From Candidatus Dichloromethanomonas elyunquensis (GTDB taxonomy: Bacteria; Bacillota; Desulfitobacteriia; Desulfitobacteriales; Syntrophobotulaceae): a stretch of DNA of 48,252 bases. Below are positions 27,115 to 35,562 of this stretch, piece after piece; position 1 is the stretch's first letter, and the number at the start of each line of letters is the position of its first letter. The notes below the pieces were generated by a model. It saw only the letters and a program-made list of their open reading frames with translations. It made no database searches and was not told the DNA's origin. The stretch is from NCBI GenBank assembly GCA_001515265.1, contig LNDB01000018.1, positions 1 to 48,252 on the forward strand, written 5' to 3'. The position numbers were made by a program, and so were the translations under genes.

Positions 27115-27337
27115 TTTGGGGCCTCCCCTTCTTTGGGGATTGAACAGTCTGATTATATCCGATAGCATCCAAATCTTGTAGTTTGTGATTTTCCAAAGCG
27201 CTGGCAGGAATTCTGATTCTTCTTTCCGACAAACGCAAATAATCAATTTGCTTTCGATTAATCAACTCATATATGTAATTTTTACTTACCTTTAGAAGTT
27301 CGGCAACTTCGGGTACAGTATAAAATTTCTCGTCCAT
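27092..27337 (-). CDS. Excisionase-type helix-turn-helix protein
   Basis: 81 aa. MerR/AlpA-like excisionase fold (YTVPEVAELLKVSKNYIYELI, then RLSERRIRIPASALENHKL) with a basic tail. Directly upstream of and overlapping the integrase gene, the usual xis-int layout. RBS AAGGAAGG. Confidence 0.88.
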   Translation of the reverse strand: MDEKFYTVPEVAELLKVSKNYIYELINRKQIDYLRLSERRIRIPASALENHKLQDLDAIGYNQTVQSPKKGRPQNVSKRAK

Positions 27338-27344
27338 TTATAAT

Positions 27345-27720
27345 TCCTTCCTAAATATATACTATCTGCAATAACAGGGGCACACCTTTGTGATAGATGT
27401 ATGTGTTAAAAAATAAGCATGCCCCCATAACTGCATTTCTGTTTTGGTTTTATCACCATAGTTTTATCCGGCAGACAGCAGTTGACCGTCTCATAGGAAT
27501 CACACCTCCCCGTCAGCGACCGGGGCGCACTCTGGGACTTAACCTCGACTGCACGCAAGTATCATTATCCCGCCGTATGTGTCATGGCCATAAACGCTAC
27601 CAACATTTATTTATTGCACGGATATTAATCGCTTCAACTTTGCCTTCATCAACTCCATTAATTACATTTATAATTTAGTTGCATTCCGAGCGTTACCGGA
27701 AAGGTGATCATGGCGTATCT
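27345..27720 (-). ncRNA. GC-rich, apparently structured non-coding region upstream of xis
   Basis: Between the sigma-like gene and xis there is no convincing ORF on the minus strand. The DNA is markedly richer in GC than its surroundings and contains pairing segments: CCCCG/CGGGG around 27508-27525, and GGGGGCA/TGCCCC near 27376-27426 on the minus strand. It could be a structured leader or small RNA controlling excision. The plus-strand frame across it has no family resemblance and no RBS. Confidence 0.35.
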
Positions 27721-27855
27721 GCAATCTGGCTTTCCTTTTACAGGACATACGGGGAAAGTACCGGATAAAACACATATTCAATTTTCAAAGACCTCCGAGG
27801 GTGTAGAAAAAAGTCCCTCTATTAATCAGCAGATTTTTTATGCGTTTGTTGCCCC

Positions 27856-28278
27856 CTAGAAATTAATTTTTAAAAATTTTTCTATATTTCTTAATGCCTG
27901 ATTGATCGAGCGGGATATTCTACTTTTATTTACCCCTTCGATCTTTGCGATTTGTGCTTTGCTCATATCCATGAAGAAATGCGCATAAAGGCGCTTTGCC
28001 TGCTTTTCCGGCAAGCTGTTTATAGCGGCATACAATTCCTGATTGCTCATTTTTCTTTCATGGACTTCCTCCGGAGATAAAACTAGTAAGACCACATTCT
28101 TTTCAATACCGCTGTCAGCGTCAAGGGAATAATATGCCTTGTGTACACGTCTACGTTCATGGTATGCATGGTCTTTTTTCCTAAACTTTTTGAGCAAGTC
28201 CTCTACTGCCGCAGCAACTTCAACGAAAATATCTGAGTCATTAACTGGGTAATAATCCCGCAAATTGATCCTTTTCAT
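27856..28278 (-). CDS. Sigma-70 region 4-like regulator of an integrative element
   Basis: 140 aa. The C-terminal half holds a sigma region 4 helix-turn-helix (LYAAINSLPEKQAKRLYAHF, MDMSKAQIAKIEGVNKSRISRSINQAL). Such sigma-like proteins are found near the xis-int end of Tn916/Tn1549-type elements (compare orf7 of Tn916). ATG start with CGGAGG upstream; the longer frame lacks an RBS. It probably activates element genes that are now missing. Confidence 0.82.
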   Translation of the reverse strand: MKRINLRDYYPVNDSDIFVEVAAAVEDLLKKFRKKDHAYHERRRVHKAYYSLDADSGIEKNVVLLVLSPEEVHERKMSNQELYAAINSLPEKQAKRLYAHFFMDMSKAQIAKIEGVNKSRISRSINQALRNIEKFLKINF

Positions 28279-28775
28279 ATAGAAACCTCCGTTTTGATTT
28301 TTTGAAAAACCAAAACAGAGGGCGGAGAACGGCACCTTACGCTCTCAATTGCTGAGATGTCTGTTTTCAGAGCGCAACAAAAAACACCGGGTTTAAAAGG
28401 ATTGTGCGAACACCCATAAAAATGAAAATAGCCGAGTTTACATGAAAACGTAAACTCGGCTATAAAATCTATTGTTTCAAGCTGCTCGCTACCCTCTAAA
28501 TTGTTATCGCCTTTTGACTTATGTAGTCTTTTAACATAGCGACAGAACACGTATCTTATATGTTTTGTCTTATGTAGAATGACAGGGGCAGTAAACGGCT
28601 TGATATTGCAACGAGCTTGTCCCATCCAATATCAATTCCAATCTACACGGCGGCACCTGCTGAATGTACGATAAGTTCCTCAGGAGTTATCATATTAAAA
28701 TGCGCTAAATTTCACAGGTTTCCCTGCTTTTATCATCCTTGGTAATAATGCCTTCTCCCACCGCCTTTCTATATT
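28279..28775 (-). other. Leader region of the sigma-like gene
   Basis: About 500 bases without a convincing gene. A minus-strand frame (28275-28625) crosses a perfect 14-bp terminator hairpin, so I do not call it a gene, although a segment (CRYVKRLHKSKGDNNLEGSE) has protein-like composition and may be a relic of an element gene. Confidence 0.4.
28416..28463 (-). terminator. Terminator/attenuator hairpin upstream of the sigma-like gene
   Basis: Perfect 14-bp stem (ATAGCCGAGTTTAC with its complement, 28428-28441 and 28450-28463) and an 8-nt loop, followed on the minus strand by TTTTCATTTTT. It sits about 140 bases before the sigma-like gene. Confidence 0.7.
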
Positions 28776-28934
28776 TCAGTTTTTAAAACTTCCTGTCATA
28801 TTTCCCAAAATTCTGTCGAGCTTAAAAAAACAGATGGCCTTGTTCAACTTCTGCTGATCCAAGACCATCTGCGCATTTTTATTCATTTTAAGCTGCATTT
28901 TGGGTGTGATTTGTATTAGTATCCTTTTTAACAT
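28776..28934 (-). CDS. Small ORF / leader peptide containing a terminator
   Basis: 52-codon frame (MLKRILIQITPKMQLKMNKN...) with an excellent RBS (AAGGGAG, eight bases before ATG). Inside the frame lies a 12-bp hairpin followed by seven Ts (28824-28871), a textbook terminator. It may be a leader peptide whose translation decides read-through, or a short gene whose frame happens to run through its terminator. I recognise no family. Confidence 0.5.
   Translation of the reverse strand: MLKRILIQITPKMQLKMNKNAQMVLDQQKLNKAICFFKLDRILGNMTGSFKN
28824..28871 (-). terminator. Terminator within the leader ORF
   Basis: CAGATGGTCTTG / CAAGGCCATCTG (one G-T pair) with a 17-nt loop, then TTTTTTT on the minus strand. 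Confidence 0.8.
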
Positions 28935-29123
28935 TATGTTATCTCCCTTAAATTCTAGATGTTACATTCTTTTTGTGATTAGTTATCTTGAATATGAGAT
29001 ATTTTTGTAAAGACTTCTGGTTATAAAAAAGCACTTCGTCAATTCTACTTTTATATATTATTCTCTTCTATCACTTCCTATATTGTATTATTTTACATTT
29101 TTGTGTATATTTTACATACCACA

Positions 29124-29144
29124 TTTTACTACATTTTAGTAAAA
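29124..29144. promoter_or_regulatory. Inverted repeat resembling a repressor operator
   Basis: TTTTACTA-5 nt-TAGTAAAA, upstream of the leader ORF in a promoter-like AT-rich stretch. It is similar in form to BlaI/MecI operators (TTACTAC...GTAGTAA), but no such repressor is in the window. Confidence 0.35.
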
Positions 29145-29180
29145 GAATAAATAACTATGGTAAATTCCTATAAATATAGC

Positions 29181-29239
29181 GAATAAAAATAGGGCTCTCC
29201 TTGCTTGTTCGTTACAAACAAAACGACCTTGGAAAGCCC
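29181..29239 (-). terminator. Terminator-like hairpin after the decayed genes
   Basis: GGGCTTTCC / GGAGAGCCC stem with two internal mismatches, then TATTTTTATTC on the minus strand. Confidence 0.5.
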
Positions 29240-29260
29240 AAAATGAGATTATTTGAAAGA

Positions 29261-29516
29261 TCAATTATAAGATGCCAATAATCCAATGTCTCCAGGATGC
29301 ACTTTAAATACCAAAAAGCATACCGCCTTTATCGCTGATAGAACCTGCTTTAACTCGTCTTGCGAATAATCGATCGTGTATTCACGCTCAATTCCAAGGC
29401 TCGTTATATAAAAATGTTTGTCCGGTTTTATTCCTGCATTATCCAGAGTTCTGACAATTTATGTCTTTTATGGTTGTGAAGCCTTTAAGGAAATCCAAAT
29501 GTTCCCCAACCTTCAT
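29261..29516 (-). pseudogene. Frameshifted small gene of unknown family
   Basis: ATG at 29516 opens MKVGEHLDFLKGFTTIKDI. One surplus base then shifts the frame to IVRTLDNAGIKPDKHFY, ITSLGIEREYTIDYSQ and so on, ending at a TGA with LLASYN. Both parts read as natural protein when joined (about 84 residues). I do not recognise the family. Confidence 0.5.
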
Positions 29517-29544
29517 TTGCTACTTAGTCTCCACGCTGTTAAGC

Positions 29545-29688
29545 TTAAAGCTTTTTTTACCAGAAGTACTGCCAGAATTAAAACGATCAACCCTATTCTA
29601 TAAACAGCAAACAGTACAAACAGAGCCCATGTTCCATTTTAAACTCTTCAGAAATCGCTGTATTTTCCACCAGAGATTTAATGATCAT
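29545..29688 (-). pseudogene. N-terminal relic of an MBL-fold hydrolase
   Basis: MIIKSLVENTAISEEFKMEHG matches the typical start of clostridial MBL-fold hydrolases related to DHPPP synthase (…VENTS-S-EF--EHGLSLY). The frame then breaks, and only a faint FNSGSTSG-like trace follows. The metal-binding HxHxDH core is absent. Confidence 0.5.
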
Positions 29689-29750
29689 TCATTTAACCTT
29701 TAGCTTTCATCGAATATGTATAACCACTTGTCGCATCCCCTATTACGACT

Positions 29751-30245
29751 TTAGCAAAATAATTCCATAGCTTTTTCTGCAACCCGTCTTCCAAACAACT
29801 GAAATAGTTCTTTTTTTCCCTCCAGATCGTCTCTTAACGCGACAGGCCCCAAATGAATGAACGGTCTGCCGCTGCCCATTCCTGATGAGTATACCAGCAT
29901 ACCCTTGACCAGCATATGACTCAAAACACTAGAAATCGCCCGGTCTGCCCCACCATGCAGGCAATTTGCCGTGGCAAAAGCCGCGCCGAGTTTCCCTGCC
30001 AAACTGCAATTCCAATCCGTATCAAACCACTTTTTCAACTGCCAGCTCAAGTCTGCCGCATAGGCCGGGGTCCCGATAATAACCGCCTGGCTGTCCTCAA
30101 CAAATTCATAATCGACAGTATCTTCCTGCACCAGATTCATCAGCTTTACTTCTATACAACCGACCTCTTCAATTCCTTGCTGAATATAACCCGCCATTTT
30201 TTCCGTATTGCCGGTAATACTGACATATAAGACTGTAATTTTCAT
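29751..30245 (-). CDS. Flavodoxin family protein
   Basis: 164 aa. N-terminal FMN phosphate loop SITGNTEKMAGYI and the flavodoxin fold with IIGTPAYAADLSW and LGAAFATANC. A low-potential FMN electron carrier or NAD(P)H-oxidoreductase-type flavoprotein in the cytoplasm. Start ATG with AAGGAGG six bases upstream. Fifty bases downstream of the flavin reductase gene in the same direction; the two probably form a redox pair serving the adjacent uptake operon. Confidence 0.9.
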   Translation of the reverse strand: MKITVLYVSITGNTEKMAGYIQQGIEEVGCIEVKLMNLVQEDTVDYEFVEDSQAVIIGTPAYAADLSWQLKKWFDTDWNCSLAGKLGAAFATANCLHGGADRAISSVLSHMLVKGMLVYSSGMGSGRPFIHLGPVALRDDLEGKKELFQLFGRRVAEKAMELFC

Positions 30246-30294
30246 GTTAACCTCCTTGATATTGAAGGGCGATAGTTCTATTCAACTATTTTAC

Positions 30295-30879
30295 TCATTT
30301 ATCAAACATCTCGGCATAGTCTGCTTTCCTTCCGGTAAAAACCGGCCTCGTAAACCACATTTGTTCATTACCCAACATCACTGAAAGCGGCCGAGCACGT
30401 TCAAAATCCATGTCTCCGTCCTCATTGAAAAAGGACGCATTTACCTCCAGGTGAACAACTTGACCAATCACCAACGAATACTTTTCCCTGAGTATTTCTT
30501 CAACCAGCTTGCATTCCGCCCAGGCCAAACACCCTTCAATTCCCGGAACTTTGATCTGTTTGGACGGGAACGGTGTTAAACCAGCTTTCAGAAACTCATC
30601 AACTTCCGGAGAATAATTTTTGGAACAAACCATCACCGCATCAGCCAGATTAGCCGGAGGGATATTGATGACAAATTCTCCGGTTTGTCGGATATTGATT
30701 AATGTATCTCTCTTTATCCAGGAAGCCAAAACGATTTCCTCATAGGGTCTTAGGATCGGGGTAATATTTGACCAGGGAGCAATATTACGCACACCGTCTT
30801 TGCTCATTGTCGAAATAAGGGCGACCGGTAACGGCATAATCTGTTCTCTTTTACGCAGTTCCAGTATCACATGAAACAC
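30295..30879 (-). CDS. Flavin reductase-like FMN-binding protein (flavoredoxin type)
   Basis: 194 aa, split-barrel FMN-binding domain: PLPVALISTMSKDGVRNIAPWSN, EIVLASWIKRDTLINI, GEFVINIP. Such proteins reduce or carry flavin, for example to reduce Fe(III) or other metal complexes after uptake. ATG start with AGAGGTG upstream. Sits between the ABC importer genes and the flavodoxin gene, separated from the former by a hairpin. Confidence 0.85.
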   Translation of the reverse strand: MFHVILELRKREQIMPLPVALISTMSKDGVRNIAPWSNITPILRPYEEIVLASWIKRDTLINIRQTGEFVINIPPANLADAVMVCSKNYSPEVDEFLKAGLTPFPSKQIKVPGIEGCLAWAECKLVEEILREKYSLVIGQVVHLEVNASFFNEDGDMDFERARPLSVMLGNEQMWFTRPVFTGRKADYAEMFDK

Positions 30880-30904
30880 CTCTTTACTATCATGATTAGA
30901 AGTA

Positions 30905-30936
30905 ACCCATCAGGTGTGTTTTTTAGCCTGATGGGT
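30905..30936 (-). terminator. 10-bp perfect hairpin after the substrate-binding protein gene
   Basis: ACCCATCAGG / CCTGATGGGT with a 12-nt loop, between the binding-protein gene and the flavin reductase gene. The T-run is weak on the minus strand, so some read-through is likely. Confidence 0.5.
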
Positions 30937-30992
30937 GTTAATTTTTATGTTTATATCAATTAAAAGCTAACGATTGACTGATAAAAAGCGTT

Positions 30993-32111
30993 TTACTTTA
31001 GCTCAAGCTTCCTAAACCCGCCAAAATCCTTAGCCATCTGGGCATAAGCATCTTTTCCTAAAAGCTCCTGATAAATTTCAGCCGCTTTTTTCTCGGGATC
31101 GACATCCTTAAACTGTTCAGGATAAAGGACTTTGCCGATGTAATAAGCATCAGCGATTGATGTATCAATATTGGTCGTATAGTAATTGTACGGAAGCAGG
31201 GCATAGAGTTCCCCTTTCTTTACTGCAGACAAACTTTGATAGAATTTAGGGTTTTTCTTATAGTCTTCAAGTACGGAAGGGTATCCGGCCCCGTCAAGAA
31301 AAATCTTATCCGGGTTCCAACTGATCAGTTTTTCTTTATCAATCATCAAAGAACCTGTTTTTCCGGTTTCATCAACTACATTCTTGGCATGGACGGCATT
31401 AAAGAGCGAGTAATTGCCCTGCGTACTCTCTATGCCGTGGACGCCTTTCATTCCTAAGCCGCCGACATAAGCGGATGGTTTCTGAGTGTCAGCCACATCT
31501 TTGGTCCTAGTATCCAGATCCGTCTTATATTGGGCCATCAGTCCGACTAATTCCTGAGCCCTTTTATCCATGCCGGTAATTTTGCCGATAAGTGTCAGGG
31601 AAGCATCGACCTTGGGATCAAAAGTTGATGTTTGGCCATAGCTTAACGCCACAACCGGAATACCGGTTTTGGACTGCAAGTTATCGGCAGTGGCTTGATC
31701 CGCTGCGTAAGTTGTAAAAATAACATCCGGTTTTACGGCAAGGATTTGTTCCGGATTCGGAGCGTTATTGGGTCCTCCCGGCCCAATAACCGGAAGCTTC
31801 GCCAGCGACGGATTGGCGTAAAGGTATGGTCTTCCTGTCGGACTGTCGATTTCCATTTGCTCAATACCCGCAAATATATCCGTATTCTCGAAATAGCAGC
31901 AAAGCCTTAAGGCTCCTGGACCGATCGCAACCACTTTTTTAGCTGTTCCGTTGATTTCAACTTGTCTTCCCAGCGTATCCGTCACAGTGATCTTCGCAGA
32001 AGCATTCTGGGAAGATTGGGCGGAACACCCGCTGATCAAAAATGTCAGACAGAATAGCACCGCCAGGGTCAGTGCGATTAATCGTCTTTGTGAGATAAAC
32101 TTTCTTTCCAT
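30993..32111 (-). CDS. Fe-complex/corrinoid-type ABC transporter substrate-binding lipoprotein
   Basis: 372 aa. Signal peptide with lipobox (FLISGC), then a periplasmic-binding-protein fold of the FepB/BtuF class (PF01497): ITVTDTLGRQVEING, KKVVAIGPGALRL, EQILAVKPDVIFT. The class binds siderophores, haem, cobalamin or, less often, molybdate/tungstate; substrate not readable here. The ATG used has GGAGGG six bases upstream; the frame is open six codons further. Last gene of the importer operon. Confidence 0.9.
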   Translation of the reverse strand: MERKFISQRRLIALTLAVLFCLTFLISGCSAQSSQNASAKITVTDTLGRQVEINGTAKKVVAIGPGALRLCCYFENTDIFAGIEQMEIDSPTGRPYLYANPSLAKLPVIGPGGPNNAPNPEQILAVKPDVIFTTYAADQATADNLQSKTGIPVVALSYGQTSTFDPKVDASLTLIGKITGMDKRAQELVGLMAQYKTDLDTRTKDVADTQKPSAYVGGLGMKGVHGIESTQGNYSLFNAVHAKNVVDETGKTGSLMIDKEKLISWNPDKIFLDGAGYPSVLEDYKKNPKFYQSLSAVKKGELYALLPYNYYTTNIDTSIADAYYIGKVLYPEQFKDVDPEKKAAEIYQELLGKDAYAQMAKDFGGFRKLELK

Positions 32112-32182
32112 TTTTACCCTCCAATTCATATTTTCCTTCAGTTTGATTCTTTTGTTTGGATACTCTCATTGGGTCGGAATAT

Positions 32183-32935
32183 TTAAACCGGCACCACAAC
32201 CGGGATATCCTCTATTTCTTTGATTTTGACCGATACGGCATAAACACTTTCAATATTTTCGGGCGTCATCACTTCAAGACCTCCGGCTGCAAAAATAACG
32301 CCGTTTTTCAGCAGGAGGAACTTATTGGCATATCGGATCGCCAGATTCAAGTCATGCATCGTGACCACCGCGCACATTTGGTTGTCTTGGACAACATTCC
32401 TGACAATTTTGGCGACCTCAAGCTGGTTTTTCAAATCCAGGCTGCTGGTCGGTTCGTCCAGCAAAAGAAGTTCCGGTTCTTGGGCTAAGGCCCTGGCAAT
32501 GACAACTTTTTGCTGTTCTCCTCCGCTAAGCTCGTTCAGGTAACGCAAGGCATATCCTTCCAGATCCAGCGATTTTAAAGCCTTACGGGTGATTTCCAGA
32601 TCTTTTTGGGAAGCTTCCCATTGAATATACGGCTTTCTTCCTAAAAGAACAGCATCAAATACCGTGGCGAAAGCACCTTCCTGGCGCTGGGCAACATAAC
32701 CGATTCTTTTGGCCAGTTCCCTCCGGCTAAGCTTGCCGGTATCTTCCTCCCGGATAAACACTGTGCCGGCATGAGGGCTTAACACTTTGTTCAGGCATTT
32801 CAGCAGCGTGGATTTCCCCGCGCCGTTTACTCCTAGAATAGCCAGAAAATCTCCTTTGGCCACGGTAAAATTAATATCCTGCAATACCTCCCGGCTCGGA
32901 TATTGAAACGCCAATCCTTTGACGGATAAAATCAT
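32183..32935 (-). CDS. ABC transporter ATP-binding protein (FepC/BtuD class)
   Basis: 250 aa. Walker A GVNGAGKST, Q-loop YVAQRQ, signature LSGGEQQK, Walker B LLLLDEPTSSLD and H-loop VVTMHDLN are all intact. Energises the importer with the neighbouring FecCD permease. Its start overlaps the permease stop by four bases (ATGA). Confidence 0.95.
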   Translation of the reverse strand: MILSVKGLAFQYPSREVLQDINFTVAKGDFLAILGVNGAGKSTLLKCLNKVLSPHAGTVFIREEDTGKLSRRELAKRIGYVAQRQEGAFATVFDAVLLGRKPYIQWEASQKDLEITRKALKSLDLEGYALRYLNELSGGEQQKVVIARALAQEPELLLLDEPTSSLDLKNQLEVAKIVRNVVQDNQMCAVVTMHDLNLAIRYANKFLLLKNGVIFAAGGLEVMTPENIESVYAVSVKIKEIEDIPVVVPV

Positions 32936-34017
32936 CGTCTTTGATACCCCCTCACCAGCAAGTACAAAAAGAGCGGCGCGCCGAAAAAAGAAGTAATAGC
33001 CCCGACCGGAAGCACCACCGGTGCAACCATGGTTCTGGCGATTGTATCAGAAAAAAGCATCAGCACGGATCCCATCAGAGCGGAAGCCGGTATCAGGTAG
33101 CGGTGATCACCGCCAATAATCCTGCGCATGATCTGAGGCGCGATAAGTCCGACAAAACCGATAATACCGAGAAAAGATACCGCTACAGACGCTATTAACG
33201 CCGAAACAAACATACCTCCCTGCCGGACTCTTTTCACGTTAACGCCCAGACTTTTGGCGGTTTCTTCTCCGCTGTCCAGCGCGTTATAGTCCCACCTTTT
33301 AAACAGGAAATAAATAAAGGCGAAAATTACCAGGCAGGCCAGAATCAATACTTCCCTCCAGGCAACCCTTCCCAGATCCCCGAAAGTCCAAAAAACGGCG
33401 GCAGCCACCTGGACATCACTGGCAAAATATTGGATCAGAATGGTTCCGGCCATAAACAGGGAATTCAGCGCTACCCCTGCCAGGATCATGGCTTCGGGCG
33501 AAAACCCCCGTATTCTTGCCAACAGCAAAATCACCAGCGTTGCCGCCATAGAACAAGCAAAAGCACAAAGCGTAACCAGATAGGGATTATTGATGGTCAC
33601 CGCATCCGTACTTGTACTGGAAATACTGCCGGCACCTAAAACAATAATGGCAATATTCGCTCCGAAAGCCGCAGCATGGGAAACCCCCAGCGTATCGGGC
33701 GCGGCCAGCGGGTTCCTCAGATTATTTTGCATGACACATCCGGCCACCGCCAACCCAGCGCCAGCCGTTATCGCTGCCAGAATCCTGGGCATCCGTATTT
33801 GCCAGATGACAACACTGGATGCATCGCTCCCTTTTCCCAGTAGCGATTGAATTACCTGAAGCGGATTGAGATTAAATGAGCCGGCGTTGACCGCGGCTAT
33901 AGCTAACAAGACAATTAAAAAAGCCAGCACCAAAATCACTACTTTTTTCTTATGCGTATATTGGTGATAACTATCCTTTTCTTGTAAATTACCTGCATCA
34001 GTTTGTTTATGCTTCAT
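32932..34017 (-). CDS. ABC transporter permease, FecCD/BtuC family
   Basis: 361 aa with about ten membrane helices after a hydrophilic N-terminus of ~25 residues. Family motifs: WQIRMPRILAAITAGAGLAVAG, GFSPEAMILAGVALN, GFVGLIAPQIMRR. It probably works as a homodimer because no second permease is present. Preceded 43 bases upstream by FmdE. Confidence 0.95.
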   Translation of the reverse strand: MKHKQTDAGNLQEKDSYHQYTHKKKVVILVLAFLIVLLAIAAVNAGSFNLNPLQVIQSLLGKGSDASSVVIWQIRMPRILAAITAGAGLAVAGCVMQNNLRNPLAAPDTLGVSHAAAFGANIAIIVLGAGSISSTSTDAVTINNPYLVTLCAFACSMAATLVILLLARIRGFSPEAMILAGVALNSLFMAGTILIQYFASDVQVAAAVFWTFGDLGRVAWREVLILACLVIFAFIYFLFKRWDYNALDSGEETAKSLGVNVKRVRQGGMFVSALIASVAVSFLGIIGFVGLIAPQIMRRIIGGDHRYLIPASALMGSVLMLFSDTIARTMVAPVVLPVGAITSFFGAPLFLYLLVRGYQRR

Positions 34018-34060
34018 TAAGTCTTGTTCCTTTTAATTTTTTTCTACCGTTACTATATCT

Positions 34061-34591
34061 CTACCAGCCCCTGCCGTAATCTTTGAAACAGTCCAGGCAG
34101 ACTTTTCTGCCGTCCTGCAATCTGATTTTATGTTCCGGCGCGCTTTCTCCACAGGCTTCACAAACTACTGAGGTAAAGAGCCTTGCCGTTTCAGGCAATT
34201 CATAACTTGGTTTCATCATCTGAAAAATTTCTTCTGCCTGGGCGTTCAGGATATATGCCTGACGCTCTTCCCTGTTCATTTCCCCTTCAAACGGTTTTAG
34301 AATTAATCGCAGGCTTTCCCCGTTTCTCCGGTTAAAAAAACTGAACGCCATTTTACCGGTTCCCCTATAGATCAGATTCCCTTTTCCCATGCTGCAGCCG
34401 GTCATGACCTGGATCGCATCGACGCCGCAGGCATCGTTTTCGGTAACACAGACAATTTCTTCATCCACGGAAAAGCGCACGCCCATTTTTTCCCGAGCCG
34501 TGACTGCCGCTTTATAGCCGATAGCCAGCCCCGGACACTGATGTCCATGGAATTCCACCGCCTTTTCCCATTCAGTAGGTTTTACACACAT
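34061..34591 (-). CDS. FmdE family protein with C-terminal zinc ribbon (copy 2)
   Basis: 176 aa. Same architecture as the copy at 17744-18268: EFHGHQCPGLAIG, CVTENDACGVDAIQ, FFNRRNGESLR, then a C4 zinc ribbon (CEACG...CLDCF). Inserted between a SAM methyltransferase and an iron-complex-class importer, which suggests a role in handling the imported metal or cofactor; function unproven. RBS GGAGG. Confidence 0.9.
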   Translation of the reverse strand: MCVKPTEWEKAVEFHGHQCPGLAIGYKAAVTAREKMGVRFSVDEEIVCVTENDACGVDAIQVMTGCSMGKGNLIYRGTGKMAFSFFNRRNGESLRLILKPFEGEMNREERQAYILNAQAEEIFQMMKPSYELPETARLFTSVVCEACGESAPEHKIRLQDGRKVCLDCFKDYGRGW

Positions 34592-34633
34592 TTTTAGTTC
34601 CTCCTTGCTTGCTATTATCGATTCGGTATTTCA

Positions 34634-35446
34634 TTAAACCTGCCAAACCATTGTTGCAACGGTTGTATCAACCTCTTCATAAACAAAACCGTCCTTGGCC
34701 AGGGATCCCAAATAGGTTTCGATTTCTTTTTCCTCTGCAGAGGAAATATCGCGGTAGGTTTTTATCCGGTTGATATACATACCTTTTGCCTGTTCCAACG
34801 TTTTCTTCATTTTCCAGACCTGCTCCTCGTATTGCAGTTCCGGAAGATACCCCTGACGCCAAAGTAGCTCAAAGGCGAATACCAGCTCTTCGTCGCTGCT
34901 TTCCCGTTTATCCTTGATTCCAGCCAGCGCTTTAACGGCATCAGACACAGGATCTGTTCGCCGAATCGGCTTGGAGAGTATACACCAGCCTTTCGACGCG
35001 GCACTCAGCTTTTCTAAAGTATCCGCACTTTGAACGGCCGGTGTCATATGGGCAAACACGAGGTCAAATTTATGTTGCCACCCGGCCTGCATAAGATCCA
35101 GGTCATGCCAATCCTCACAATAAAAAGCAGCGTTGTCGATTTTATATTCTTCCTTTTTTTGTTCGGCGATCGCAATCATTTGGGGAGACAGGTCAACTCC
35201 GGTCACCTGGTTGCATCTCCCGGCTAAGGCCAACGCATATTTGCCCGCGCCGCATCCGACATCCAGGATCAGTCCTTCCGGATTCAGCATATTCTTGTTT
35301 AGCAGCAGTTTCAAAAACGCATCTTCCTCAAAACCAGGGTGGACATTTTCACCAAAGCTTCCGGCCATTGAATTCCACATATCTACACTGGCTTTTTTGT
35401 TTTGTTCTTTCAGACTCCATTTTTCGCGGATTTCTTCAATATTCAT
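34634..35446 (-). CDS. Class I SAM-dependent methyltransferase
   Basis: 270 aa. SAM-binding motif I ILDVGCGAGKYALAL, motif post-I VTGVDLSPQMIAIAEQ, motif II-like DLVFAHMTPAV. The methyl acceptor is unknown; the N-terminal EIREKWSLKEQNK and ASVDMWNSMAGSF are shared with the decayed copy at 18288-18497. Start ATG with GAGGTGAT upstream, three codons inside the longest frame. First gene of the methyltransferase-FmdE-FecCD-ATPase-binding protein operon; a terminator-like RNA structure lies about 120 bases upstream. Confidence 0.88.
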   Translation of the reverse strand: MNIEEIREKWSLKEQNKKASVDMWNSMAGSFGENVHPGFEEDAFLKLLLNKNMLNPEGLILDVGCGAGKYALALAGRCNQVTGVDLSPQMIAIAEQKKEEYKIDNAAFYCEDWHDLDLMQAGWQHKFDLVFAHMTPAVQSADTLEKLSAASKGWCILSKPIRRTDPVSDAVKALAGIKDKRESSDEELVFAFELLWRQGYLPELQYEEQVWKMKKTLEQAKGMYINRIKTYRDISSAEEKEIETYLGSLAKDGFVYEEVDTTVATMVWQV

Positions 35447-35492
35447 TTTTATCACCTCAGTTGAAAATCAGAGTATCAGGATTTCCCATATT

Positions 35493-35520
35493 CTACAATC
35501 CGCTAGGGGGGGATTAAAAT
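35493..35520 (-). promoter_or_regulatory. Conserved leader segment of the methyltransferase-FmdE operon
   Basis: CTACAATCCG, a seven-G run and ATTAAAAT (plus-strand reading) correspond to 18547-18572 upstream of the decayed copy. Candidate operator or RNA element. Confidence 0.45.
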
Positions 35521-35562
35521 TCCCATTGTTCTCTTGTTATCAAATACGGAATTTCGCAAAAA

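Noticed and set aside
27397-27678. 93-aa plus-strand ORF opposite the xis leader
   Set aside because: No RBS, no protein-like composition, antisense to a GC-rich structured region within an element whose other genes are all on the minus strand.
28275-28625. 116-aa minus-strand ORF upstream of the sigma-like gene
   Set aside because: It runs straight through a perfect 14-bp terminator hairpin and into the sigma gene's leader; at most part of it is a relic of an element gene.
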